Shown piece by piece: positions 1 through 11,086 of a DNA stretch of 64,000 nt. Under the pieces are notes generated by a model. That model did not search any database. It saw only the letters and a list, made by a program, of their open reading frames with translations, and was not told where the DNA came from. How positions within the stretch are numbered: the first letter of the stretch is position 1; each line of letters starts with the position of its first letter. The translations under genes were made by a program, and so were the position numbers. The DNA comes from Trypanosoma brucei gambiense DAL972 (Eukaryota > Euglenozoa > Kinetoplastea > Trypanosomatida > Trypanosomatidae): the NCBI RefSeq assembly GCF_000210295.1, contig NC_026743.1, positions 1,054,001 through 1,118,000 of the forward strand, written 5' to 3'.

Positions 1-3000
1 TAACACAAGACCATACCATGCCTGCGGAGCACGTGTTCGAAAGTAGATGACAGCTACATTTTCTAAACCACCTGATATCTACATACATGACATCGTCCAC
101 ATTCACATGCACGAAAAATGATCAGCGACAACACGGTCCCAACAGCGCGGAACCAAAGGCCCAAAGATGTCTAACAGGAAAAAAGGTTTATTACAGTCAA
201 AAGGAGAAGCAAGACAAGACTGGTGAAAAAAAATAGGGCGTGACATCAATCCTACAAACGTATAAATATCGACGCGGCTCCTTTAAGCAATAAAAGGGTG
301 GCTTCGGTGAAAATACACATCATTGTTTCGCCGGCCAAACATGCTAACTTAGCACGCACACGCGCTCATACACACATAGGCATGTCGGCCCAGTATAAAC
401 AAGCAGACATCGGTTGTTCCGGGTAAAATGTTTATAATCAAATAAAAAAATAAACGAAACATGGAAAAGAGGGTCCTGAGATAAAATTCGTCTCAACAAA
501 GACCCATCCACCAAGCTCCCGAATGCACTATATAACAGAGCTACTCCAGTTACCGGCACGCGTGCTTACACGAATGTTACGTCCATCCTTTTGAGTAGTT
601 ACTCACGAAGAAGACACCTCCACAGCACCCAGCCTGGAAATAACGGGGTCAAGATAAATAGAGATGCTTAATTTTGAGTGGGCATGGGTATGATCACAAA
701 AACAATCCGTTAGCGCATTTTCAAATAGCAAACGTCCGTAAGGGCGCAACGAAGCCGTTGGCAGCAGTCAACAGCACATATGCATTTACAAATCTCCGAA
801 AATCGAGGAATTACATCAACTAGGCCCATTTTGACAGACACAGTGGACCACGCGCTTGGCCGCCAGCTAACAAACGAGCGATAGGCAGCATTCTTTTGAC
901 TTCCCATTCTTCCACCAGGGCCTCTGGCGGCGCCCGCCCACATGAAAGTTGGATGCCACGGCAACTATATCCTACGAGGTTGAACTCCCCGCAATGCAGC
1001 GAGTCTTGTAGGAGCGAACCCCCAGTAAGGTCCACGGTTCATAGAACAACTGCTCTCCCTACTCATTTGACATTCGTTCTACTCCGCCCACGTCAATGAA
1101 CGACAAAAGATAGTCTCTGACATTGCTCAAATGACAAGAACAATTCTTTAGTGTTTTTTTCTGAGAACATACACCACGCTAAATTTTTCTTTTTAAGTGT
1201 TTCATACACGAACTTGCCACTTTTGGCGAAATAGTACAACGGAGCCTCAACGATGGTTCCACAAATTTTTTTTTTAAATGGGCAAAAAAAAATATCAACA
1301 AGATGACGGCCAAATACACGAAAATGAGTGAGCCGCTTCCACGGGCACAGACAAACAAGCTGCCAGAAAGGAACAGAAGTCAGCCGCCCAGCCGAACCTC
1401 CTCCACATCACCCAGACACTTTTTTGAGGCGGCTGCACTGCACGACCTAGAGTCCGCCCTGGTCTACAGTCGAAAGATGTACGGGGCAGCGCCAAACCCT
1501 TGCCAACATTAATGACTACTGAAATGCGGGGAAACCTTCCGGCCGGTACGAGAGCGTGTCCCCAGGAGATTATTCATAGGGACAAAGTGGACTTCTGCCT
1601 TTTTCAGGGAGACACGCACGAAGGTCAGAGGAAGCACCCTGTCAAACGACCATGGTCACCGGTTCATTGGTTCTGAGTGCCCCAAAACGAACAATTGCGA
1701 CGGATCAGTGCCCGGTTGGGATGGAGTCGCCGCAGTTGAGATAGCTGAGACGGGTCAGGCTTTGGACGGCATGGTCGCTACGCAGTGCTTCCAAACAATC
1801 AGCAGCCAGTTGTGACATCTGTCTCCTTCCCCCAAGGTCCCGGAAATTCGTACGGAAAGTTTAGGGTGACTTACCGAGAACCAAGACACGGAAATAATCA
1901 CAGCAGCGGCAAAACTTCACCACGCTGCCAGATATTCCCCCGTTCCGGGACATGCAGACAGCAAGCCGATAGCAGATTGATGACTAGAACAGGGCTTTGC
2001 GGTTGGCGGCAACGGGCCCCGAACCGGACTGAAATAAGTATAAGTCTGCGCCTTTCCCATGGAATTTATCCCCCTTTTTTTCCACTGCGAGACGACGGCG
2101 AGCCCAAATCGGGTGAACCCTGGACCGCGCTAACAACCAGATCATGTTCTGTTTAACGGTCAGGGGCGCTGTTAAAGAAAAGGATTGTGTATTATGAACG
2201 CCGAATGACCCCGTCCCCGCGGGTGTAGTGAAGGAGAAAAGCGAAATGGCAAATGCCCCTGAGCAAAGTGCGGTTGAGGCAAAGAAAAAGGGCTTTAAAG
2301 GGCAGCGAAGAATTGAAACAGACACTTCGATATCACTGCGTTTGCTATTCTCGTAGCGCTGGGAAAATCAATTCCAAAAGAGAGCTGTTGCGGCACGGCC
2401 TGACCACCAAACCTCACTTCCGTCGGAGGGAGAATAGGGCAGTGTGCAAAATCGGAGATGCGACGCCCGTCGCGTGGAGGAGGGCCTTAGCTTAAACAGA
2501 TGAATAAGGATAAAGAGATGGAGGCTTCCACAATATTCGGATCAGGGAAGAGCAGTTGGGTGCTGAATCAGATCCCCGGGAGACCCCCGCCGGCTGCAGG
2601 CGCTAAGATTACCCGCGGTAACACGCTGAAAAAGCGGCTACCGGAACGAGTGTTGGTGAATATACATGAGAACCTTTTCAGGAAGATACCAGCAACTCTG
2701 CGAATCTTAATCCCCAGTGCCACGAGTTATCAACTTCGGTGGTGCGCAACCGCTATGCGGGAGGACGGTGGGGTGCTTCATAGGTGCGTCGGGACAAAAG
2801 CACACGGAGCTTGCTCTGTGACAGAGGCAATGGAGACGACCCCGGAACGATACGGTGTTCTCCCGCGGTTTCCACCCCTTTTCTTTCATATTAAAACTCC
2901 TGTGGCGGAAACCCCTGCGGGACCGAGGCCACAAAACTCGCTGCCTTTTTGCTGGGAACAAAACACAAGGAAACGGTTAGTGGCGTAAAGTTTCGGTCCA

Positions 3001-3773
3001 CGGAGTCGGAAATGTCCGGAAAAAAAAAACGCACGCATAGGAGTCCAACCCTTGTGTGAGGAAGGTTCTGATTTGGGTGAAGTATCCACGGAATGCAAGA
3101 GCGAACCCTCCACGCTCATTGCTGGTTGTGGTGTTCTGCGGCGACATGCTGTCCAGCGCGTAATCCAGGCGAAAGACTTGCGAGTGTGAATACGATAGCA
3201 CCGCGCAACGATTTTTCTCAACTTCATCTTCGTGAATTCGGTTGTGCTCTAAAGGAAATATCACATATTGCACTCTAGAGTATCGGAAGGGCCGCAGCGC
3301 GTCACGACCCAACGGGTGTGCTTAGTATCAGGGGGCGAACTAAGTGCAGCTGAGCCGTGCCTTGAAAAGTTAGTTCCCATACCTGGTTTAAAAACAGGAG
3401 TGTAAACATCCGCAGCGCGTTGTTTCGCTGTAGAGTATCGTGTGGGAGGTAGTTTAGCGACTTTGATTTGCCCTTTTTAAAAAACATTACGTTTAATATT
3501 TTCAAATCTACTTTTGGATACCGAATTGTTGTTTTTCATCACTCACCTAATGTGGCATGGGAGTAATTCTCATGATGTGACCCTACAAGGCGATCAAGAT
3601 CTTTACAATAATAGCAATAATAATAATAATAGATTTTATGTGCCGTTATACTGTCATCCCTATCTCATTATCAACCGGTCTTGCGTTGATGTATGGTACA
3701 ACGAACCTCGGAAGTTTCCCTATAGTTTAACTACCACTTGCGATTGATATCCTCATCTTATTCTGCTTTAGTC
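1..3773. other. Region without a convincing gene, left edge
   Basis: No reading frame here has recognisable homology, and open frames on both strands are short and overlap each other. The longest, 162 codons on the plus strand at 2500-2988, is overlapped by comparable minus-strand frames and shows no motif. Base composition at 700-3300 is more GC-rich than the A/T-rich spacers elsewhere, which would suit decayed coding DNA, but I cannot name a parent gene. A short trinucleotide run (ATA/AAT type) sits near 3610-3633. The last few hundred bases should carry the 5' UTR signals of the first gene. Nothing more can be supported. Confidence 0.5.
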
Positions 3774-6368
3774 ATGTCATCCAAGCAGGAGAGAATAGCC
3801 GATGCTATGAGGGAGCGCGTCACCCAACTAGAAAGGGAATTGAGGGAATGCCAGCAGCAGCTACAGGAGGCGTTGCAAAGAGGTGATGATATACAGTGCG
3901 CCAAGGAAGCGTTACAATGCGAAGCCCATGATATTGTGGATCAGTGGTCTAGAAAAACAGCAGAGTTGCAGACAAAACTCAACGAATGCTTATGTGAACT
4001 AAGTGAAGCTCGTCGTTTAATTGCACTTTCTGAGGATAGGAACACTGGACTGCAAAATCAGCTTCAACAGTTGGAGGCACACCATTTATCTCAGTTTCAA
4101 GAGTTAGAGAAATATGAAACACAAAACAAGGAACTTTCGGAGAAACTGGCTGCGACGGAAAGAAGTTTGTGTTTTGCCTCTCAGCAAGTAGGTGCCATGG
4201 AGGGGCGCGTCAACGAAATGGTTGCAGAAATCGAGCAGAAGAGTGAACAAATCACGTCACTTTCTCGAAAGGAGGACATGCTCGCGGAGGCGTTGTTGGA
4301 GCTTAAAAAAAGCAGGAAACAAGCAGAGACTATGTATAATGAGGGAAGGGAAAGAGTTTCCCTGCTTGACGATGAGCTTTCACGTGCCAAACGACTATTA
4401 GAGCGCACGAGAGATGCATTGCTTCTCACAGAGCAGGAGGTATTTTGCCGGTGTAAAATTATTGCTGATGAAGCAAACACTATGGTTGGGGCTCTATTTA
4501 ATCAACTGCTTTCTGCGATTCACAGTAACGAGTCATATGGGGAAACCCTGAAAGAAGCTCAACATAATAGTGCCTCTCTGGCAGAAGAAAATGGGCTGCT
4601 TCTGCTGAAACTACAGGAAGCGGAACAGGATCTGTCCAAGCTGCGCGTCGAGCAAGGGCAAGAAACTGCAACGTGCCGAGAGCAAATACGGCTACTCGAA
4701 CTAGACGTGAGGGAACTTCAGGATGCACGAATAAACTGGTCTCGTGAACTAGAAGCCGTGCAAAATGAACTAGGTAGATCCGAGACCAATCGCCACACTC
4801 TTGAGGAGTCGAAAATGAGCCTCAACGCGGAGCTAAAGATTGTTAAGGATTGTTATAGCACCCTGCTCGTGGAGCACGATGAACTAAAGGTATCAGTTCA
4901 GATGATGCGACGGGAGTCAGAAGCGGAGATTTCGCGGCTAGTGACAGAGAAGGCCAGCGCTATGAATAGTTACGAAATGAAATTGCAAGAGGTATGTATG
5001 AGAAACACAACCCTGAACCAAATTTTGAGATTCAAAGAGCATGAGATGTTGTGTCACAGAGAATCTAACGGACGTCAGTCCATTTTGGTCGAGAACTATC
5101 ATGAGTTGGTGGGCCTGACGCAACTTTATATCAGTAAATGTGAATTCATTCACAGCAGAATGTATAATCAGGTTTTGGACAGCAGGGAAAAAATAGCATC
5201 TTTAACTCAAACTATAAGCGAGAAACAACTGGAAAACAGCAAGCTCGTTTCAATTGCTAGGGACTTGGAGGAGAAGGTTACTTCAGCTCAAAACGACGCT
5301 AAGATATTTCGATCGAAGGTAGTAGAACTATCTACTGCTCTCAACTCGAACAGAGAGGAAGCTGATAATCTCGTCAGTGAAAATAAGTGGCTTAGTGATC
5401 AAGTTTTCGGCATGCGTGAAGAACTACGTGACATTGATGTCTTATTCAACTGCACACTCAATGACATGCGAGAGCAAGGTGAAAATCAGCAAAGAGAACG
5501 TGAAAGGTTATCTGAAGAGGTTAATCGTTACGAAAAGCTTTTGCAAAAATCCCAGCAGAAAATAAGTAGATGCGAGGAACGATGTTCTGTTTTTGCTGCC
5601 GAAAAGGCCGCAATGTTGAAAACTTTGACGCTGGCAGAAGAGGAGCTTCTCACAGCAAAGTCAGAGTGTTCTCGTGCTCGCGAGCGCGAACAATTTTCTT
5701 TGAAAGAGAAGGGTATTCTTGAAAAGAAACTTTCGCAAATGAGAAGGGATTATGTTAGTTCAACAAATCAGGTCAAAGCGCTAATGGAAGAGTTGAGAAC
5801 CCATGATGTTAAACAACAATTAATGAACTCGTCATCTCGCACAGAAGTGGAAGCAACGAAAACGAAACTGAATACATACATAGAATTGTATGAGAACGCT
5901 AACGTCCAAGTTGCGCAACTCACAAAATCTCTGCAGGAATCTCGAGATGCTTATGACAACTTACATGAGTCACACCAAAAAGCGAAGGTTGCGTTGGAGG
6001 ATGCCAAGCAACGTTGTTGCCATGACGCGCAAGAAATACAAAAGGCATTGGAAGAACGCCAGCGCATAGCAAGTGAACGAGACACATTGGTGGAAAAGTA
6101 CAACAAGGTTCATGATGTGCTCAAGTTAATAAAAAAAGAGAACTCTGGGACTATGGCTGAAGAAGTACGAAAACTATCCGATCTTTGTTCTCAGCAAGAA
6201 GTTGAACTACAAGAACTGCGTCACCAAAATGTGATACTAAAGCGTGGCATCGTGAAAGTGGCGGATGAAACTCACAATCCCGTAGAAAGGGGAAAGTTTG
6301 TAGAACGCCTCAACCTCGCCGAGGGTCCACTTCGTCGACCGAAGAAGCGTCCTGCAACAGATTCTTGA
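3774..6368 (+). CDS. Long coiled-coil protein (864 aa) with basic C-terminus
   Basis: Nearly the whole protein is predicted coiled coil: dense Glu, Lys, Gln, Leu and Arg heptads run from about residue 5 to 830 with no globular domain, membrane segment or signal peptide. The C-terminus has a basic cluster (RRPKKRP) that could be a nuclear localisation signal. The start is the ATG at 3774; the frame stays open upstream to 3738 but only from a TTG. It is the first gene of the plus-strand unit and is followed 355 bases later by a second coiled-coil gene. I do not recognise a named family. A cytoskeletal, flagellar, basal-body or nuclear scaffold role is possible; the basic tail slightly favours the nucleus. 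That it is a real gene is secure; its function is unknown. Confidence 0.85.
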   Translation: MSSKQERIADAMRERVTQLERELRECQQQLQEALQRGDDIQCAKEALQCEAHDIVDQWSRKTAELQTKLNECLCELSEARRLIALSEDRNTGLQNQLQQLEAHHLSQFQELEKYETQNKELSEKLAATERSLCFASQQVGAMEGRVNEMVAEIEQKSEQITSLSRKEDMLAEALLELKKSRKQAETMYNEGRERVSLLDDELSRAKRLLERTRDALLLTEQEVFCRCKIIADEANTMVGALFNQLLSAIHSNESYGETLKEAQHNSASLAEENGLLLLKLQEAEQDLSKLRVEQGQETATCREQIRLLELDVRELQDARINWSRELEAVQNELGRSETNRHTLEESKMSLNAELKIVKDCYSTLLVEHDELKVSVQMMRRESEAEISRLVTEKASAMNSYEMKLQEVCMRNTTLNQILRFKEHEMLCHRESNGRQSILVENYHELVGLTQLYISKCEFIHSRMYNQVLDSREKIASLTQTISEKQLENSKLVSIARDLEEKVTSAQNDAKIFRSKVVELSTALNSNREEADNLVSENKWLSDQVFGMREELRDIDVLFNCTLNDMREQGENQQRERERLSEEVNRYEKLLQKSQQKISRCEERCSVFAAEKAAMLKTLTLAEEELLTAKSECSRAREREQFSLKEKGILEKKLSQMRRDYVSSTNQVKALMEELRTHDVKQQLMNSSSRTEVEATKTKLNTYIELYENANVQVAQLTKSLQESRDAYDNLHESHQKAKVALEDAKQRCCHDAQEIQKALEERQRIASERDTLVEKYNKVHDVLKLIKKENSGTMAEEVRKLSDLCSQQEVELQELRHQNVILKRGIVKVADETHNPVERGKFVERLNLAEGPLRRPKKRPATDS

Positions 6369-6723
6369 GTAGAAGTTGTATAAACTTTTTACTAGATACT
6401 ACTGTACAAACATTGGGCGGGAAATGCCTTAGATTCATTTTTTAAAAAAAGAAAAGGTAAGGTAACTCGACGATGTGCTTCTCTTCTGTTTGTCCGTCCA
6501 CATTAGATTGGGGCGTTTCTTTCTATGCGTCTCCGTGCATTTATATACGTGTGTCCCTGTGATGTAAACTACTTCTCCTGTCTTTGCTTGAATTTAGCAA
6601 AGATACTTCGGTTTTCCTTGCACAAGTTACCGGCGACTACACGGGTCAACGCGCATATCCGAGCACGGTGCGCCCCCAAGGGGCTCTTACGGTTGTCACC
6701 GTCCTATTTTTGATTTTGGTGGT
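6369..6723 (+). other. Intergenic spacer with candidate splice acceptor
   Basis: A T6A7 run lies at 6438-6450. A pyrimidine-rich stretch at about 6476-6500 is followed by AG at 6505-6506, a plausible spliced-leader acceptor for the 6724 gene, giving a leader of roughly 215 bases. No gene seen. Confidence 0.45.
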
Positions 6724-7707
6724 ATGGAAAGCAGATGCCTGAGTAGCGCTACGTACACCCAAAAATGTCTCGAGTTGGACCGCCTGATTCGCAACCATCT
6801 TATACAATGTCACATAGTCATCAAAGCACTGAAAACCCGACTTCATGATGCGGAGGAAGATGTAAAAAGGCTTAAGCACGATCGTTGCCTACTAATGACC
6901 AAACTGACGGAAGAAAAATCAAAGTGCGAAACTCTAAAGTCAGTACATGCCGACCTGGAAAAAGTCAGTGCAAACGAATTCCATCGCCAACAGAAGGCTA
7001 TCCAGGAGAGGGAAAGGGAGCTTCAAGTGCGTACCAAACACTTAGACGTTAGGGCAAAAGAGTGTGAGCGGTGGGCGCATCACTTAAAAGGAATGGAGGA
7101 CAATCTTTTTGCTCAGCAGATTCGGCTCGAGTCGATTAAAGCTTCGCTTGAAGGTGACATGGAACTGGTACATAGGTGGGTAGAGGGAGGTTACGGTCGT
7201 ACCGAAAACTTAGGGAGGGAGTTGAGACACTTTCTTGAAAGATCCAACTCTCAGGCCTTGTGTACCAGGCATTGTAGGTGTGATGCCGACGCTGCCTTCT
7301 GCAACGAACGAGAGTGTTTTTACCTTGAGAAGGAGGAAACCCTGCAGCGGTTGTCTATCATGCAGCAGGAGTTATCTTTTGTAAATAAGATTATTTCTTC
7401 GCGAGTTTCGCACGTGCTGCTTGTCGAAGAGAATTTGATGGGAGTTCAAACATGGATCAACAGAAAGGACTTTCGAGACTCTGTGCCTATTAGAACTAAA
7501 GGTGAAGGACCCGTTTACTCCAAACTCACGGAAGGACAGCTAACAAACTCAAAAGGGTGGATGACAGGGGGGCAGTATGTGGAGTACCCCAATGCGTCAG
7601 AAAGCGTCAATTCTTTAGAGGTCGGTTTGTCGTTGAAAGCAGAAGAGTCTCATTTAGATAGATTGAAACAGTTTGAGAAACTTCTGACCATGTCCCTAGA
7701 AGAGTAA
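6724..7707 (+). CDS. Coiled-coil protein (327 aa) with central cysteine cluster
   Basis: The N-terminal half (about residues 15-145) is charged amphipathic helix typical of coiled coil. A cysteine and histidine cluster follows (Cys180, Cys184, Cys186, Cys193, Cys198), which could bind a metal but matches no zinc motif I know. A second helical stretch lies at about 198-240, and the C-terminal third is polar and probably disordered. The ATG at 6724 is the first in frame after the upstream pyrimidine tract. It follows another coiled-coil gene in the same unit, which by itself says little about function because trypanosome units are not functional operons. Family not recognised. Confidence 0.8.
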   Translation: MESRCLSSATYTQKCLELDRLIRNHLIQCHIVIKALKTRLHDAEEDVKRLKHDRCLLMTKLTEEKSKCETLKSVHADLEKVSANEFHRQQKAIQERERELQVRTKHLDVRAKECERWAHHLKGMEDNLFAQQIRLESIKASLEGDMELVHRWVEGGYGRTENLGRELRHFLERSNSQALCTRHCRCDADAAFCNERECFYLEKEETLQRLSIMQQELSFVNKIISSRVSHVLLVEENLMGVQTWINRKDFRDSVPIRTKGEGPVYSKLTEGQLTNSKGWMTGGQYVEYPNASESVNSLEVGLSLKAEESHLDRLKQFEKLLTMSLEE

Positions 7708-8159
7708 TTTGTAGATATCCGTACTGTTCAAGTGATAAGTCAGAGATGCAGCATTATGTTTCACACTTTTTTGCGAGTTGTTTATTTTAGCCCTCTTTTC
7801 ACATACAGCGGTCCACCTTCCCCCTGTGTGCCCACGGGAAGAACACTTTACCGTCGTTACCAATGGCTGCACTGCCATTTGTTCTGGACACGCACACATA
7901 GTTCTATTGATTACAAAATGCTTCCCCTCGTTTTAATTGTTGCGACACTCTGATTTTTTTGTCCGAATTCCTGGTGGGTTCGTCACCGGAAATTCAGTAA
8001 AAGAGACGTTTAAAAGATTTGTTGTCGAGTGCGTCTGTAATAGTACTCTCAACCACCTGATTGCTGGGTTGCAAGTGCCTAACCAAACGCGCTCTTCGTT
8101 TGTGTTTTGATCATCCCCTCTCTTTAATAATTGTGCAGCGCGCTACAGTAGCATTCACG
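7708..8159 (+). promoter_or_regulatory. Spacer with trans-splicing signal for the 8160 gene
   Basis: A pyrimidine-rich tract at about 8104-8125 is followed by AG at 8137-8138, 21 bases before the ATG at 8160. This places the upstream in-frame extension (open from 8061) outside the mature mRNA and fixes the start. The rest is spacer with T-runs. Confidence 0.6.
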
Positions 8160-9089
8160 ATGTCGTACCGGCGAAAGGTCTCTTCGATTATACAGCTGAG
8201 TACCCTCCGGCAGCTGCAGCTCATGTGCAATGCCGAGGCCATGTCGTTACCCTTTCAAGTTCATAATGCTCAGGCGCTACTTGAGCAACTGAAGGTTTAT
8301 CATCCGGCAAAGTATGAACAGTTCTCGAAGAATCCTACTACACAGGAATTTGTTCCAAGTAGGGTTATTTCCAATGCTGATGGCGGTAGCGTTACCAAAG
8401 GGGCACCGATTTTTACCCTGCCTTTGCCGAAGCACTTTATAAACCCTACCGATAGCGCAGAAGACATTATTCCACGCACCTTTTATCACTCATCAGTGGC
8501 GAGAGTAGTTGCCGACCCTGACGCGGAATGTTACCTACCCCGCTGTGGTTTGACAGGTCTATTTTTTTCTAGAGAGGAAGTCGTGGATAATCTTCAAGCC
8601 GCTGCTGCGGAGCTGCACTTTAGATCACCCTTCTGGATTCGAACTGACCACCCAGCACTCGGTGATTTTCTCACACTCAAGGATGACAGTGAGGCGATCT
8701 GCATAAGTCTGACGGCAGCTGTGATCAGTATAGAAGACGTGGAGCCCTTTCCCGTTGACCTGTTGCACCCTAAGCTCAAACAAGCCTTGGCTCTGGGTAA
8801 GCATGCTTTTTCCGAGCAGATACCTCCTGGCATGAACGCGCTATCGGGGTTTGTTACTAAAAATCCATTTGTACAAAGCTTACCTAACGGTGGTGTGTGG
8901 TTGTCACATAAACAAGTGCTACAACACAGCTTTCAAATTAAGAAGAAATCATCCGCCGGTGAGAGCCCCTTCGTTTTAGCAGAGATAGAGCAGTGGGAGC
9001 TTCACAATGCTGACCAGCTCTCCGTTCCAGGGAGATTGGCTCTTAATCACAACGCCAACAATTCGAAACGTACTTCAGTGTTTACGTAG
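8160..9089 (+). CDS. Conserved kinetoplastid hypothetical protein (309 aa)
   Basis: A soluble, globular-looking protein with no membrane segment or coiled coil. The N-terminus (MSYRRKVSS) is basic and hydroxylated, as in mitochondrial presequences, so mitochondrial import is possible but unproven. The central part is rich in Pro, Phe and Leu with several segments that look like conserved beta strands. I recognise no catalytic motif. The start is set by the splice acceptor just upstream; the longer frame from 8061 begins with TTG and precedes the acceptor. The product is likely a lineage-restricted protein, perhaps mitochondrial. Confidence 0.75.
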   Translation: MSYRRKVSSIIQLSTLRQLQLMCNAEAMSLPFQVHNAQALLEQLKVYHPAKYEQFSKNPTTQEFVPSRVISNADGGSVTKGAPIFTLPLPKHFINPTDSAEDIIPRTFYHSSVARVVADPDAECYLPRCGLTGLFFSREEVVDNLQAAAAELHFRSPFWIRTDHPALGDFLTLKDDSEAICISLTAAVISIEDVEPFPVDLLHPKLKQALALGKHAFSEQIPPGMNALSGFVTKNPFVQSLPNGGVWLSHKQVLQHSFQIKKKSSAGESPFVLAEIEQWELHNADQLSVPGRLALNHNANNSKRTSVFT

Positions 9090-9365
9090 TTTCAGCACGT
9101 TTATGCATCTCCTTGTGCTTGCGCACAGACAGCCAACCATCAGAAACCATAGAGTGCCGCATAGTGGCGGCAGCGACGATGTTATGCGTGGAGTGTCCGA
9201 CTCCAACACGTTTTGTTGGTGCCGCGGGGATTTCCATGTAGTGGAAGTGAACAGCGCAGCGTATTTTCTGATTACTCTTCCCTCCGTCTATTTGATTTTC
9301 CAACAAACAATCGCCCCTTCCCATGTTTGACAAGCAGTGACATTAGGTCTTAAACATTTGCTGTA

Positions 9366-10229
9366 ATGGACAGCTGTATCGTTGACGGCGCCTTGGGGTA
9401 CATGGCCAGTGTTACAACCACAATTATTCTCTTCCCGTACCGTGATTATGTCAAAGCGTTTGACGCCAGGGCAGTACGGCGTGTTGACCCCGTTTCGTTT
9501 TGCGCAGCTCGGTATAGGGGAATGTTGTTCCAACCCTCACAACCACTGCTAATTGCGTTGCCGAGTGGCCTCCTGTACACAGGGTTCTTGCTTGGAAACG
9601 GATCTGTGTCGGGGGCGTTTTGTGGTGGAGCACTTCATGGATTGGGGAAAGTGGGGGTTCGCACCCTCGCCTACCGGTGGAATCTGTCGCATAGGCCCAA
9701 AGAAGTATCCTATAAGTCGGTTCTAAAGTGCTTGCAACAGAATGTGAAGCACTATGGGGCGTTGTCCTTTTTTTCGGGTGCCTCTGCGACCATCGTCATA
9801 TCAACTGCTTGGCATGGTACGACCTTAGTTGCGTTGCAGCGCTGCGGAGAAAGAGGTTTTTTTGAGTCTTGGTGGGATGCTTTTCGCACACACTCCTTCC
9901 TAACATTTGTTACCTCACCGTTGCGTAACACATTTAGATCGGCGTTGTTCAGCCGGGAGCGATCCAGTGGCATTCATAACGCGTCAACCTTCTTGGCTGG
10001 AGAGGCAGCCATCCTCAAGGAAGCCAAGGGTGTATTCAGTAACATGCTCCGGACTGAGGGTGTCCGTTTTTTTGTAGGCGGGGTGCTGCGCTCAACGTTT
10101 AAGACGTCCCTTCCATTTGGTCTCACGTTCGCTACGTTTTCATTAATTGGTGGTTCCTTACCTCGTGGTGGGGAGGGCCGCGGAAATGATCACCGACGCC
10201 ACCATGTGCCACATCGTCGATTTATCTGA
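9366..10229 (+). CDS. Mitochondrial carrier-like membrane protein (287 aa), divergent
   Basis: About the length of a mitochondrial carrier (around 300 residues), with several hydrophobic segments interspersed with basic loops. Near residue 24 there is a FPYRDYVKAF segment resembling the carrier signature Px[DE]xx[KR] that ends odd helices, and around residue 180 a TSPLRNTFRS segment resembling a second, imperfect signature. A glycine-rich third segment (about 235-270: GVRFFVGGVLRS) resembles the end of a carrier repeat. All signatures are degenerate, so it may be an import-complex or scaffold member of the superfamily instead of a transporter. The C-terminal 20 residues are basic and histidine-rich. 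The ATG at 9366 is the first in frame. Confidence 0.55.
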   Translation: MDSCIVDGALGYMASVTTTIILFPYRDYVKAFDARAVRRVDPVSFCAARYRGMLFQPSQPLLIALPSGLLYTGFLLGNGSVSGAFCGGALHGLGKVGVRTLAYRWNLSHRPKEVSYKSVLKCLQQNVKHYGALSFFSGASATIVISTAWHGTTLVALQRCGERGFFESWWDAFRTHSFLTFVTSPLRNTFRSALFSRERSSGIHNASTFLAGEAAILKEAKGVFSNMLRTEGVRFFVGGVLRSTFKTSLPFGLTFATFSLIGGSLPRGGEGRGNDHRRHHVPHRRFI

Positions 10230-10455
10230 GTTGGTTGTACAAGTGGTGTTTTTATTTCTCTCCGGGCACGGGCCTTTTTTTTTTTTTTTGCGCATTGGAT
10301 TTTTACTATTAATTCAACGACTCTTCATTCCTCTAGTCCCTTCCCTGTGGTGGGGCTACTCGGGCTACTTCCTGTGTGATTTCCGTTTGCCATAGTTTCG
10401 TTCCCTCTTTGATTTCTTTTATGTAGTTTTTAGGCATTAATATTGATCCAAAGCG

Positions 10456-10818
10456 ATGATGAGAAGCTCCCGGTTTCTGTTGGTCGTATGTAACAAGGCT
10501 CCCGCGAGACCTGGTCCCATGCTCTATGGATGGGGTCGCACCGAGCAAAAGAGGCGGCTTGAGTACGAGTCGGTGGAATCTAAGTACCACAAACGGGAGT
10601 TCAACAAGAACTGGGACCTTGCCGGCGTAGAGCAGAGGTATACGGACTTCATGGTTGTGCGGACGTACTTTTCTATTGGCTCCCGTTGGGGCACCTGGGT
10701 GTATAACATGCTTCAGTTTTACGTTCTCGCGTTTCTCCCCATATTTGCGTTCATGCACACGCTACACAAAAATGTAGAGTGGTACGACGAGCGCATCCGG
10801 CACGCAGCTTGGTGGTAA
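10456..10818 (+). CDS. Small basic protein with one membrane segment (120 aa), probably mitochondrial
   Basis: The N-terminus (MMRSSRFLLVVCNK) is basic and amphipathic, like a mitochondrial presequence. Residues 1-75 are rich in Arg, Tyr and Trp, and one hydrophobic helix lies at about residues 78-98, followed by a short charged, Trp-rich tail ending in AAWW. This architecture (small, one TM, aromatic-rich, basic) is typical of accessory subunits of respiratory complexes or ATP synthase in kinetoplastids, but no specific subunit is recognised. It sits between the carrier-like gene and ARL2. Confidence 0.7.
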   Translation: MMRSSRFLLVVCNKAPARPGPMLYGWGRTEQKRRLEYESVESKYHKREFNKNWDLAGVEQRYTDFMVVRTYFSIGSRWGTWVYNMLQFYVLAFLPIFAFMHTLHKNVEWYDERIRHAAWW

Positions 10819-11086
10819 ATGAGGAAAAAGCCCTCTATGTAGGAAATTAGGATCGGCGGCCGATGTTAGAAGGTAATGGGGTTACTCTATTAGGAACGAC
10901 TTTTTTAGTTTTTATCGCACGCTAAAGGACGACAGTCGTTTTGTCTTATTGCTTACCCTCGTTTTGTTCCTTTTTTCTCCCTTTCGAGGAATGTCCATCC
11001 TTACCCCACTTCCAAATAGTTGGGTGTCGTTGTTTCGCCTCAAAATCTCCACCCCCTGATCTTTCTTAGGTGTAGTGCGAGGTAGT

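Noticed and set aside
2500..2988. 162-codon frame with a GSGKS sequence
   Set aside because: The P-loop-like match is isolated, no nucleotide-binding fold follows, and equally long frames overlap it on the other strand.
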